DNA of 64,000 nt from Beverwykella pulmonaria (Eukaryota > Ascomycota > Dothideomycetes > Pleosporales > Melanommataceae), in the NCBI GenBank assembly GCA_001599595.1, contig BCHH01000008.1, positions 788,220 through 852,219 of the forward strand. Direction: 5' to 3'. Positions 47,166 through 57,479 of this stretch are shown here, in pieces. A program made the position numbers and the translations under genes. Each line of letters opens with the position of its first letter. The first letter of the stretch is position 1. Under the pieces are notes generated by a model, which saw only the letters and a program-made list of their open reading frames with translations, searched no databases and was not told where the DNA came from.

Positions 47166-48788
47166 TCAGAATACAACGTCCCTCTTCTCCCCACCCCACA
47201 AATTATTCAAACTCTCCGACCAACTTGGATGCGCCCATACGGCATCCCTCAGCGTCTCCCACCCCAAACCCCCCAACATGGCCATCTGCACCACAGCCAT
47301 GACCTCTCCGGCCTCGGTCCCAATCGCCGAGAAACTCACGATCCTCCCAGTGTCTGCTTCTATAATAGCTTTCATCATACCCCTCGTTTCATCTGTCTCG
47401 AGGCCCCGCGCGATCCAGGAGCCGGGCATGGTGTACGAGACGAGCTTAGATGTAGAGAAGAGGGAAGCGAGGGAGCCCCACTTAGGACCAATGTGCGCGA
47501 ATTGAGGGTCCGTGTATATTACTGAGGGGATGTACGGCTCGCGGTCTTTCGTCGTTCTCATATTTTTTTCCCCTCTATCCTCAGAGGTTGCAAGGGCAAT
47601 GTTATCCCGTATAATCCTAAAGTCGTCGTACGAAATATGCGTAAACGCCGGTCCACCTTTCACATCGCCCATAACATATATGCCTTCTACGTTCGTCTCC
47701 AGCGCCGGAGACGCAATGATATGCCCACGTGTTGAAGTCTTGATACCTGCGGCGGAGAGATCGAGAGAGTCTGTGTTGGGGATACGGCCGGTGGCGAGGA
47801 GGAGATGGGAGGCTCGGAGATGCACCTCTTCCTCCTTTTTCCTTGCGTGAGTGGTGGCAGTGGCGATGTGGATGGTAAGCGGAAGCTTCTCATCGGTCGA
47901 CTGCTCAATCTTTGCAACCTCAGCGTTGAAAAGTATCTTAACACCGTCTTCGACAAGAATGTTTGTCAGGCACTGCGCCAATTCCGGATCCTCACTCCTG
48001 CCCAACAACCTCTCGCCTCGCTGAAGAATCGTAACCCTTGCTCCGAATCGCCGGAATAGTTGCCCGAATTCAACGCCTATCACGCCCCCGCCTAGAACGA
48101 CAAGGTGTTCAGGCACATCATCCAATTCTTGGATACTCGTTGAATCAAGGACTCGGATTGCGTCTACGTCGTCCAGGCCTGGAACATCGGGTCTTGACGG
48201 CCGACAACCCACGTTGATGTAGACAGTATCCGCAGATATCGTCTTCTCCCCCCCTCCGTTCAGGGATACAGCAACCTCCTTACCCCCTACGAACCTTGCC
48301 CTCCCCATAACAACGCTCACCCCCGCACCCTCTAACCTCTTCTCACTTCCCGCTCTGAAACTCGTCACAATCCCCCTCTTCCTCTCTCTCACTTTCTTCA
48401 TATCAACCTTCACTCTCTCCTCTCCAGTCTTAACGCCGAACTCCCCCGCTCGCGCAGCTAAATACGCCACTCGCCCACTAGCCACCATAGTTTTCGTCGG
48501 CGTACAACCCTCGTTCACGCAGCAGCCTCCTATGTGTGAGGACTCGACGAGGCAGACCGTTTGGCCGAGCGAGCGTAGATGCGAAGCGAGCGGCGTGCCG
48601 GATTGGCCGGATCCGAGGATTAGGGACGTGAAGTGCTGTGGGGTCGACATTGTTCTGGATTTTAATATTGTAGAGAAGAACAGGATTGGGGAGGAGGATT
48701 TGCCACGGGGTGTGAAAATGAGTGTGAAAATGGGTGTGAAAATGGATGTGGAAGTGAGGCGGTTGAAGAAGACTGGACGTGTGAGCAT
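47166..48788 (-). CDS. Flavin disulfide oxidoreductase (mercuric-reductase-like), optional mitochondrial leader
   Basis: A single exon. The enzyme core starts at the ATG at 48650 (MSTPQHFTSLILGSGQSG, 494 residues); an in-frame ATG at 48788 adds 46 residues. Core features: FAD site GSGQSGTPLASHL, redox-active pair in GGCCVNEGCTPTKT, NAD(P) site LVVLGGGVIGVEFGQLFRRF, FAD contact GIYVMGDVKGGPAFTH, and the C-terminal dimer motif HPSWSESLNNL where HPTxxE is usual. This is class I pyridine nucleotide-disulfide oxidoreductase architecture, closest to MerA or dihydrolipoamide dehydrogenase relatives. The C-terminal Cys pair of true mercuric reductase is absent, so the substrate is unknown. The optional leader is rich in Arg, Lys, Ser and hydrophobic residues with no Asp or Glu, as in mitochondrial presequences. 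Confidence 0.85.
   Translation of the reverse strand: MLTRPVFFNRLTSTSIFTPIFTLIFTPRGKSSSPILFFSTILKSRTMSTPQHFTSLILGSGQSGTPLASHLRSLGQTVCLVESSHIGGCCVNEGCTPTKTMVASGRVAYLAARAGEFGVKTGEERVKVDMKKVRERKRGIVTSFRAGSEKRLEGAGVSVVMGRARFVGGKEVAVSLNGGGEKTISADTVYINVGCRPSRPDVPGLDDVDAIRVLDSTSIQELDDVPEHLVVLGGGVIGVEFGQLFRRFGARVTILQRGERLLGRSEDPELAQCLTNILVEDGVKILFNAEVAKIEQSTDEKLPLTIHIATATTHARKKEEEVHLRASHLLLATGRIPNTDSLDLSAAGIKTSTRGHIIASPALETNVEGIYVMGDVKGGPAFTHISYDDFRIIRDNIALATSEDRGEKNMRTTKDREPYIPSVIYTDPQFAHIGPKWGSLASLFSTSKLVSYTMPGSWIARGLETDETRGMMKAIIEADTGRIVSFSAIGTEAGEVMAVVQMAMLGGLGWETLRDAVWAHPSWSESLNNLWGGEKRDVVF
48709..48744 (-). repeat. Three tandem copies of a 12-base in-frame repeat
   Basis: RGTGTGAAAATG (plus strand) is repeated three times without gaps. 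On the minus strand it encodes IFTP-IFTL-IFTP inside the optional leader of the disulfide oxidoreductase. Confidence 0.88.
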
Positions 48789-49622
48789 CGGTTGGACAAT
48801 TCGATGAGAAAGCGTTTGAGGGATAAGATGATAGATTAGATGAGGAAAAACAAGTTCGAGAAGACCACCTTGTCTCAATTCCTAGATCCGAATCAGAACA
48901 GCTTTTACTCGTAATGATTACTGTTGCGTTTGATAGAGGGGTAGCTTTGCCGGTGGTAGGTAGCTACCCCGCCACGTACCAGCATCCGTTCGACTACTCC
49001 ATGTTCAGATAGGTCGTCAAGTGATTCAGAGCTTGTAATCAGCCGCAAACTTGAGTCAGCATTTCAGTCATCCTCATACTAACGATGGACCAGTGAAGTG
49101 GTGATTTTGATTCGGGACTTACAGGCACTAGATTGCAGAGGCGCCTAGATTCCACCACCCACACATCGTATTAAGCATTACTCTAATAATGATTATCTAC
49201 AGCACCCACTAGCCGTGCATGCAATCCCTCATCCATTCCGCCTCAATCTCAACACCGTACGCTCTCCCAAAGATGCAGAACACTAGCTGCTCACAAATAA
49301 GAAGAGAAAAACCCGCAGCTGGGGCCTTGGAGCGAATGTGGTATCAGTATAGGGGTACTTTTACAGAAGCGACCGACTCAGGGTATCAAAGAGAACAATA
49401 ATCCACAGTAAATAAAGTGGACGAAGAATGCATGCTGAGTCCCCCTCTTGCGATGCTCTTTCTATGCGAGAAGTGAAAGAAACCCATGATTCGCTGAAAA
49501 TGCTTCAAAAATAAAAAAACTCCGGGAATGCATGATTCGTGATGCAACACCTCTAGGTGTTGATGATGGTGGTGATAATGATGACGATGATGTTCTGAGG
49601 GGCGAGAAGGTCAACTCAATGG
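48789..49622. other. Upstream region of the oxidoreductase and 3' flank of AUR1
   Basis: About 830 bases. The oxidoreductase frame stays open to 48878 without a further ATG. No other gene supported. Confidence 0.55.
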
Positions 49623-51144
49623 CTATCGGATTGGCTCGCTGTCGGATCCGACGGTGTCGCCATCCCAAAGGCTGTTGGTATCGTCCACAGGGGAGCGTGA
49701 TCCAGATGGGCTCCTGCCGCCAGTCGAGTAGGACGATGACGATCCACTTGCCCAATCGTCAGAGTCGGAGAGGGGGTGGAATTCATCGTAGATATCCAAC
49801 ATGCTGTATCCGACGTCTTGCGGCTCGCCAATCTCGACGTAGTCGTAGTCCCAGCGGAACTCCTTGTCGGCTTGCGGGCGGGGCAGGAACTTGGCTCTGG
49901 ACCAGAAGTAGGCGACACCAGCAACTAAACTCCATTAGCACTACTTTGGGAAATACTATGGATGGAAACTTACATAGACTGCCAGCAACGAGGTCTACAG
50001 CGTAGTGGTGAGAGAAGTACATTGTAGACCACCAGAGCCACATAGTGTAGAAGACGTAGAACGGGAACAGCTTAGGGAAGAGGTGTCCCATGAACAGAGT
50101 CTCCAATGTCGCCCAGCCAGAGTGCAGCGATGGGAATGCGCCAAAAACCATGGGTGATGCATGAAATGCAGAGGTGTAAAGGTCTACCCCAAACAGTTTA
50201 TCAATCGCCTTCAATCCTGCGGCATCACCCGCAATTGAGTAGTTCGCAGGAGCCAATCCATACAGGTTCTCGTACCATGGCGGAGAGCAGGGGAAAATGA
50301 TCTGGATAATGACGGCCGTTATGTTCATGTATCCAAACGCACGTGCCCAGATCGGAAGGGTTCCAGGAGGTCCCCAAATAAACATGCATGCGCTCACGAC
50401 GACGGGCGAAACGTAGTGTACGACGCCGTACGGTATCCAAGCCAGAATATCTAACGTGAAATGCTTATGGGCAGACAAAATGTTACTCAAATTGGCGCCG
50501 TAGATGATGTTTTCGAGGGTAGGGAGGACGCGGACCCAAATTGCAGGACGATAATCGGCGGATATCCATCTGGAGTTTCGAGGTTAGCATGTTTGCGCAA
50601 TTGTTCATGCCGCAGCAGGGATGCCGTAGCTGCGCCGCAACCCCCGTCTCATGAGGATTATGCTGACGGGGCGGGTGCGGCGCAGCGCGAATGAGCTAAG
50701 GACAACGTACTTGCAGCTTGAAAATAGGAGTAGCCACGTCAATGCAGGGAGAAATGGGAGGAGAAACTGGCGGGTGATGGGTAAAACCAGGCCGAGCATG
50801 AGCAGTGCGGCCGTGAATGTCTTCGCAAACGGCCCCGGCTCCTCGCTGACGCAAAGCGAGAAAATGGCGATAATGGCAAGAATCAGGTACTGGCCGTCGT
50901 ATATAGACCATGGGTGCGTCCGCAGCGAGCGCAGCGTGTCGGCGGGGGAAAAGGACGTCTCGAGCGAGGCAATGGATGACGTGGGTGACTGCCTGCTGCG
51001 TATCCGCGAGCGCGTAGCTCTCCATTTCCGGCGGACGCGGTGCGGGATGAAGCTGGGCAGGGCAGAGAGGCCTGGGATGCTGGCGCGCGAAAGCATGTCG
51101 GTTGTGGAGTGGTCGAGGAATGCGAGATAGGATTTGTTCGTCAT
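49623..51144 (-). CDS. AUR1: Inositol phosphorylceramide synthase catalytic subunit
   Basis: Three exons: 51144..50711, 50569..49974 and 49924..49623, 443 residues; introns are 141 and 49 bases. The enzyme transfers phosphoinositol from phosphatidylinositol to ceramide in the Golgi and is the target of aureobasidin A. After a basic N-terminus come several membrane helices. Family blocks are LPTLENIIYGANLSNILSAH, LDILAWIPYGVVHYVSPVVV, GPPGTLPIWARAFGYMN, IIFPCSPPWYE and the PAP2-type catalytic motifs GAFPSLHSGWAT and SHHYAVDLVAGSL, which supply the two conserved His and the Asp. The last exon carries FLPRPQADKEFRWDYDYVE and an acidic, Ser-rich tail. The final exon starts without ATG and is found only by splicing at CTA T|GTAAGT. 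Confidence 0.94.
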
Positions 51145-52652
51145 GACTGAATGCTCAATGCTCGGGGCTCGGGGACCGGTGAGGCTGGGAACAATGTGTG
51201 GCGCTTGGGGGGACAGGAGGCGAGGCGAGGCGAGAGGCAAGCGGCGCACACACGACCAAGGGCTGCTGGCTGCGGCTGGTGGGTGCAGGAGGCTCGAGAC
51301 GTGACGGTGTGGACGGGAGGTCCAGCAGGCCGAGTTCGAGGTGGGGAGAGAGGCAGAAGAGGCCCAGAGTAGAGATGCGGATGCGGCGGATTATGAAAGA
51401 GCTGGTGGAAGAGCGCGGATGGCTGAGATGACCGGGGCTCAAACAAATTACGCCTCGCACGGCTCCGGGAACGAGCAGGACGGCGCTTAGAGGGCTGCCG
51501 GGGGCCCAGCGCAAGGCCGCACCCAGCAGCAATCTCGTTTAATCCGTTTAGGCGGGGATGCTTGGATTGGGTTGGATTGGGGGTTGGCGGTTTAGGAGGC
51601 TGCTGGTGCTGCCCGCTGGCTGTGGGCGTGAGCGCGAGCGTGATCGTGGTCAAGAGTCACTATCCCCCATCGCCATCGAACCACCGTGAAAGTAAGGAGA
51701 AATTGGGCATAAGACCACCAGCCAGCGCATTATTTTGTGCTCGCATGCAGATGCAGAGGCAGACTGAGGATGCTCGCGTGATTCGACACGCATAACAGGC
51801 TGGCCCTTGTCCGGCAAGCTATCAAATCCATCATCCATCATGGAATTCCCAAAGCGGAACCATGTCACGACCACCACCAACGAACTCTCTCGTGAAGAGA
51901 ATTGTGGATACACGACGACGGTGGGCGCGCCGTTGCCGTGCCTTAGCCCACGGACAAGGAAGCTCTAGCCCGCATGACATCAATCCGCATCGCTGGTGCA
52001 TTGCGCCGCCGCAACTCTCTTTTTTCGCAGTGGGCGGTCCATTGCCCAGTCAGCCTCATAAACGGTCGGAGGCCTCACGCCGCGCCACGAGCCTCGCGTT
52101 TCGCAGCCCCTCAAAGCCCCAGAGACACACGAAACATTGCTCGCCCTGCCACGACGCCAGAATCTGCACCCCGTCCGTGTCAGCTCACACATTGTTCAGT
52201 CCATTTTGGACGACGATATCTTGGGGTGCTCGACGGCGTCCCACAGCAGCCAATCGCAATTTAGGGATGCTTAACAGCGAGCGCCGACCAAAACCGTCGG
52301 ATTCGGCATCTTGCCGGTTCCGCTTCATAAGCCAACCGCATTTCCAATTCACTGCTAATCAACCACCTTGGCGCGCAAACTCAGTCCAGAACCCAGATTC
52401 GCAATTTCTTTTTTCGCAATGGTTCCTTCGTGCGAACGCCGCGGCATCGGGTTCAACAATCGGACGAAAAGACAGGCATCAGAGAAGACCCTTATCCCAA
52501 CGTTTGCGGCTAAACACGCTCCCTCCTGAGTCCCTCCGTATGTAACACCATCCCTAACCCCTTTTCGCCTATTAGCACGTCGCGTTCACGCCCAGACGGT
52601 GCGAAACCGTCCTTGTCAGGCCAAAACGCCTGTAGGGCACCCATCGGTTCCC

Positions 52653-52673
52653 CACCACCACATGGTGGTGGTG
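52653..52673. repeat. Short perfect hairpin
   Basis: CACCACCAC, a three-base loop ATG, then GTGGTGGTG: nine-base perfect arms in a non-coding spacer. Confidence 0.7.
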
Positions 52674-53270
52674 ATGTTCCATTTTCGTCCCCAAGATTCG
52701 CGCAAGCGCGTTTCAGACACGCGCTCGTATTGCGTCGTATTTCCCGTGGCCAGGGCACCCGCGTGTGTTTAATTACCCTCGGACCTGAGAGCGCCCGTCG
52801 CTGCCCGTTTGTTGCGGAGTCGGGGCCTTTCGATATTGAACCATGGTTCTTTGCTGCTTTTTTCGGTTCGCGAATGTAAATTGTCTTGACTACGGAGTAT
52901 TGTATGGTCCACGGCCTCGGCGCAAACTCGCTGGACGGCCAAGTACTTCCTTCTGCTGTGCTTTACTGAAGCTTTCTGCATTGGCCAGAATAACATCTTC
53001 ACACTCTTAGAGGTGGAAGAGATATAGAAGTCGGATTCTGTCGGATCCGAAGATGGATGGTATTGAGTCTCACATCAGATTCATCATTTTGCTCACTGTA
53101 ACGTAAAAGGGGCACCTTGAATGTCGAATTTGTTGCTGCAAAGTTGCAGCAACAGTCGTCGTCTCCCACCTTGGAACGCAAATCCCGCCTGACGTTCAGG
53201 GTCGCTATTGTTCAATCCTACGAATCCCTTAGAGAAGCCGTGATCAGACAGGTCTCTCCAAAGTCAGGCA

Positions 53271-53757
53271 TCAAAAACCCAGTCGTCCGATGTTGCTCAT
53301 GTCACAGTTCGAGAATATGCCATCCTTCGCTATCGGATCCCGAGACGCTAAACAAAAATATTCACCGTACACATAATAATTTACAAAAATCGATGAATCT
53401 AATCTAGTCCCTCTTATATGCTTCCAATCCGACAAACTCTCACACGTTTCAGGGAATTCCATACAGTTCAGATCGCGCGTACACTTTGTCGGTACATCAA
53501 CGGGTTGCAGGTCTTCAATCTCGCCATTGTCAGGCCCAAGGCATGTTGGCGGAGGTGCTTCTGCCACCGTCACGGCAACTACTGAAGTACATGTAGGCAA
53601 TGCCACTTTCGGGAAAGAGATCCACCAAATTAACGGTTCCCTTAGTTATCTTGACAAAGTTGAGGTTGGCGCCACGATCTATGCTGCCGGGAATGGCGGC
53701 CCCATTGAGCCAGGCTTTGATGCTATGCTTTTTGTTCCTTGACATGCAGATAAAAAT
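53271..53757 (-). pseudogene. Possible remnant of a small gene with a frame break
   Basis: Two overlapping minus-strand frames each look partly coding. One reads SIKAWLNGAAIPGSI and then NLNFVKITKGTVNLVDLFPE (about 53740 to 53605). The other continues from about 53606 with five Cys residues, including PTCTSV, TCLGPD, KCTRDLNCMEFPETC. No splice pair joining them cleanly was found and no family is recognised. It could be a decayed or chance structure. Confidence 0.2.
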
Positions 53758-54773
53758 AAAATAAAAAAAGTGAATCTCATGGCTAACTTTCCTGCCCGTA
53801 GATTTGTTGGTAGACAACTTAGCTATTTGTCGTCGCCGTTCACTAGCTACGTAAGCAAGGATCATGGCACAAGCAATATAATTCACATACATTAGCCAAT
53901 CGGTGACTTGCTCGGTCAAACTTCTCGCTGAGCTTGATACGCCCTATATCGTGCCACTCTCCGTTGGCCTGATTAAGATCAACGGATGGGGGCGGAAGCT
54001 GGGCTGGCGACGACGCCGGCGATTGGTTTTTACACAATCGGCACGCCTGATATGCAGCCACAAGTTAGAGCTTCCAACACTACGAAGCAATCGAAAACTA
54101 ATATGAGTGGTATATCTACTTCCGGATCGAAGAGACTGTACCTACTAGCTGTATCGTTGACGCGATCGAGTGCTCTAATGGTGTAAGTGACACCTGTGAG
54201 TAGTTTCCACTTGGGGGATTTCGCAAGGATAGCTTTGGGCTGCCAGACCTTATGCTACTAATGAATCATCTGTTCAACATATAAGCACATTCAGATAGCG
54301 AAGTCTCTTCAATAGAAGGCCTAATTGCAGGTGTTGGTAATATACAACATGTTAGTCAATCTAGCCCTGCCGTGTGTGTCCAAAGTAGTTTTAAAATCCA
54401 CAATATTGGTCTTGGGGTCATTCCATTACGTGCATAGACATCAAAAGGAAGTACTTACTAAATGCAATAATTAAGGAGTTATACAGTGATCACATTAAAA
54501 CACCCAGTGGATTCAGAGGGGTGTGAAATCTGTTGCTGTAACTCTGCGGCGTGCTCGCGTTATCGTGTCTTCATATCTACCCTGACGTCACGTCCCGATC
54601 ACGCGTGCTATACCGTTATATCTCAATCCTATTTAAATAGCTATTGGAGCCCGGCACATAGCCATTCCAGGTCTACGCCAAGAGCGATGTGAAGAGCCTC
54701 CTCTCATGGTAAGAGAGCCACCGAAACCTCCATCAACAGCACACCCTCTTTAGAATCAACCGTCCCCACCACA

Positions 54774-56684
54774 TTATTCCGTATCAACCAATGACTCAAC
54801 ATATCCATCCAAATGAAAGATCTTGAACTGGTCACCCCACTTGGCTCGAAACTTCTTGTTCTTATATCCTCCGTTGGTTTGCTGTTTCCAGGAAACCAAT
54901 TCCACCTTCCAGCCTTTCTTCAGAGCCCGTTCCACGTGAGCCAAAAACCCATCTGAATGCTCAGCTTCTGCGCCGTCACCGGTTGCAAGGACCATCGTAG
55001 TCGGGATCTCAGTGTCAATGATGCTCTGGCACATCTTCAAATGAAGGAGTTCATCGACACCTTGCTCAACCCATTTCGGAGCTGAGGGTGTCGCGGGCAC
55101 AGTATCCATTTCTGAGTCACTGTCGCCACTGCCAGAGTGTAATTGAGCAGCCTTGATCCATCCATACTTCTTGACGGCCTTGAAGAATTTCTTCTTGTCT
55201 GAGTCTTCCCTGCTTATGAGAACTTGTTCTTTGACATTGCTCTCATATCCGATTGCTCTGGAAGTCTCGACAAGCTTGGTGACATGCGGTAGCGGAGCAG
55301 ATTCGCGATGAGAGCCAGCATAGACACGCTTCGCAACTGGGCGACGGCGTTCCATCAGCAGGACTAAGCTATCAAAAGACATTTCGTAGCCTTGCGCGCG
55401 ATACTGTCTAAGGGTGTCTCTGAATCCAATCATGATATTGGATGCATCAACGAACACGTGTATGCCTTTGGTGGAAGTCTTCTCGTTGCATAATTGCATC
55501 GGTGACAAAAGCCACGGCACATCTTCTGGAAATTCGCGCATGAGCTGGTTTAAAAAATGGAAGTGACGCTCTACTCGGGGTCTAAAGTTGAGAAGTTTAG
55601 GTAGCATTCCCGGCGTCATCGGCAGCTGAGCCATTCGGGGGGTCACTGGAGGTTGAACCGTTGGGGGGGTCGCGGGAGACTGAGTCATTCCGAGCACCAT
55701 TGGAGGTTTGGACATTTGCGAAGTAACTGGGGGCTGGACCATTCGGGGAACAATGACAGGTTGGACCGTTCGAGGAACAAGCCCAAGACTGGTCGGAGTC
55801 ACAACCAGAGGTTGGGCGGGTGTCCCAACTGTGGTATATTGCACTTTAGTTGTACCTGAGCTAAAGCCAGGAACACTACGAGCAGGTCGCGGCAAAATTG
55901 TGTATACTGGTCCGGGACTTGTAGTTTGTACAGGAAGAGGTGCTTTTTTACGATCTAATTCGATTGTCTTCGTACCTTCTGGAGCAGACAATGGTACGGA
56001 GTGTTGCTTGTTCGATCCTTTTGCTGTATTCCTGGAATTCGTTGGGTTGGGAGGTGGTGTAACGGGTCTCATTTTCGCGCCAACGTTTGAACGAGACCGT
56101 TCTCGCTTTGCGATGGAGTCTTTCCATTTGGTGTCATTCGTCAGCGATGAGTTGAGACACGCCTTACGTTCTACTCTCTCCTTTTTGCGTTGCTGGCATT
56201 CTTGCTCCAGCAAGATGTTTTCCTTCCGTTCCTTTTCCGCGCGTTTATGAGCCTTAGATCGTTGTTTCTTGTTCATCCCAACGAGCGAATGCTCAATGGG
56301 CTTTTCTTCGATGACACCGGTGAGGTCTGCATCGAGGGAGCAATGTGCATCAGCATTGTGATCATCTACCGCTGCAGCGAATTTGTCTAGCTCGGCTATA
56401 GTGGCAAGACAGTTGTCCGAATCGGTTTGGTCCTCGGATTCGGGCTCGACCGGGCTGATCGCAGGCAACGGAACGCCATCCGGAACTCCCAATTCCTGCC
56501 AAAGCTTCGAGAAGCTGCCCAAACGCTTCCTGCCCGCATTATCATAGTGGGCATCTCCAGGCGATGAGACCGCCGGTTCGGCACGGGGAAGATATCTAGT
56601 GGAACCGACGTCTTGCGAGTCTGAATCTATGAGGTCAAGGACGCAGCTGAAGTCCCAGCCAGTGTTGTGCGGTCGAGCAGGCAT
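54774..56684 (-). CDS. NYN/PIN-like domain protein
   Basis: A single exon of 636 residues from the ATG for MPARPHNTGWDFSCVLDL; the frame is open about 20 bases upstream but starts with GTG. The first 370 residues are polar and disordered, with a Lys/Glu-rich coiled segment (KKQRSKAHKRAEKERKENIL) and degenerate V(Q/K)PPVTP repeats. The C-terminal 230 residues form a NYN (LabA-like PIN) domain: IHVFVDASNIMIGF with the early Asp, KRVYAGSHRESAPLP, and TTMVLATGDGAEAEHSDGF with the second acidic cluster, then WKVELVSWKQQTNGGYKNKK. NYN domains are metal-dependent ribonucleases or RNA-binding relatives. Catalysis here is inferred; the conserved acids are visible. It is divergent from the mitochondrial carrier. 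Confidence 0.8.
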   Translation of the reverse strand: MPARPHNTGWDFSCVLDLIDSDSQDVGSTRYLPRAEPAVSSPGDAHYDNAGRKRLGSFSKLWQELGVPDGVPLPAISPVEPESEDQTDSDNCLATIAELDKFAAAVDDHNADAHCSLDADLTGVIEEKPIEHSLVGMNKKQRSKAHKRAEKERKENILLEQECQQRKKERVERKACLNSSLTNDTKWKDSIAKRERSRSNVGAKMRPVTPPPNPTNSRNTAKGSNKQHSVPLSAPEGTKTIELDRKKAPLPVQTTSPGPVYTILPRPARSVPGFSSGTTKVQYTTVGTPAQPLVVTPTSLGLVPRTVQPVIVPRMVQPPVTSQMSKPPMVLGMTQSPATPPTVQPPVTPRMAQLPMTPGMLPKLLNFRPRVERHFHFLNQLMREFPEDVPWLLSPMQLCNEKTSTKGIHVFVDASNIMIGFRDTLRQYRAQGYEMSFDSLVLLMERRRPVAKRVYAGSHRESAPLPHVTKLVETSRAIGYESNVKEQVLISREDSDKKKFFKAVKKYGWIKAAQLHSGSGDSDSEMDTVPATPSAPKWVEQGVDELLHLKMCQSIIDTEIPTTMVLATGDGAEAEHSDGFLAHVERALKKGWKVELVSWKQQTNGGYKNKKFRAKWGDQFKIFHLDGYVESLVDTE

Positions 56685-57479
56685 TGGCGAATACGCACTC
56701 CGCACAGTCTGAGGCGTATAATATATTGGTTAAATAGATCAGAGAGAAGAAGCTGAGGTGGTCGTTAGTCACAGAATCAGAAAGCATGGCGTACACGGCG
56801 TACGGTATGAGTCGTTGCTGAGGTATGTCTTCAGTCGCACCCGCATGATCGATGCTGAAGAAGAGAACGGGAATCAGTAGTCTTCCGAGCAGGATATACG
56901 CGCGGAGAGGCGAAGCTGTAGGCGATCGATGAACGTAGTAGTTGTTGATGAATAACGTCGTGGAAGTTGTGTGAGGTCGGTGGCGGGGCGGTTGAACTTA
57001 AAGGTGTCCGTCTGCTGGTCCGTGCTGATGATTCACACTTGGCGCATGCGGCTGTGGACAGACGGCTACCCGTCGACTCACAGTCACCACGTCACGATCC
57101 AGAGCTGAGCGATTGCAAATGCGATTTCAGCTTGGGCGTTGCTACCTAAGTACCGGTATCATCTCCCCCCACTTGCGAGAGTCGTGTTATGATAATAGAA
57201 CCTCACTCAATTTCTACGCCTGAGTGTGTTGCTGTAAACTGTTTACCGGACCACGCGCGCAGGAGGTCTCATAGGTTTGTAAAAGGCCCCTCGGCAAATA
57301 CAAAGGTATTTGATGGGCTAAATTCATCATTTTACCCTCTAGACGATGGCCTTGCTTCACAATATCTACACTAACCATGGCGCGCTACGCCATGATCCCT
57401 TTGAGCCTCGGATGTCCCACCACCCCTCCACGGCCTCAGGCTTCACTCTCCTCCCCCCTCTCTCCGTACCTGCATAGCC
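56685..57479. promoter_or_regulatory. Divergent promoter region of NYN gene and mitochondrial carrier
   Basis: About 800 bases between the two start codons. A TATATTG-like AT stretch lies near 56718..56726, close to the NYN gene start. Nothing else specific was seen. Confidence 0.45.

Larger units (their letters stand above)
51145..54773. other. 3.6 kb gene-poor spacer
   Basis: The first 500 bases are GC-rich AUR1 leader or promoter. A 9-base-arm hairpin lies at 52653..52673. Between 53271 and 53760 there are two overlapping frames that might be a broken small gene (listed separately). From about 54180 to 54490 the sequence becomes AT-rich. A CRE palindrome lies at 54583..54590. No gene with a recognised family. 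Confidence 0.5.

Noticed and set aside
51141..51653. 170-codon minus-strand frame ending across the AUR1 start codon, a possible upstream regulatory ORF
   Set aside because: It has no ATG anywhere (it would start at TTG) and its sequence is GC-rich low complexity; it cannot be a standard upstream ORF.
53211..53235. GTTCAATCC, a tRNA B-box-like sequence
   Set aside because: No matching A box or cloverleaf arms could be found around it.
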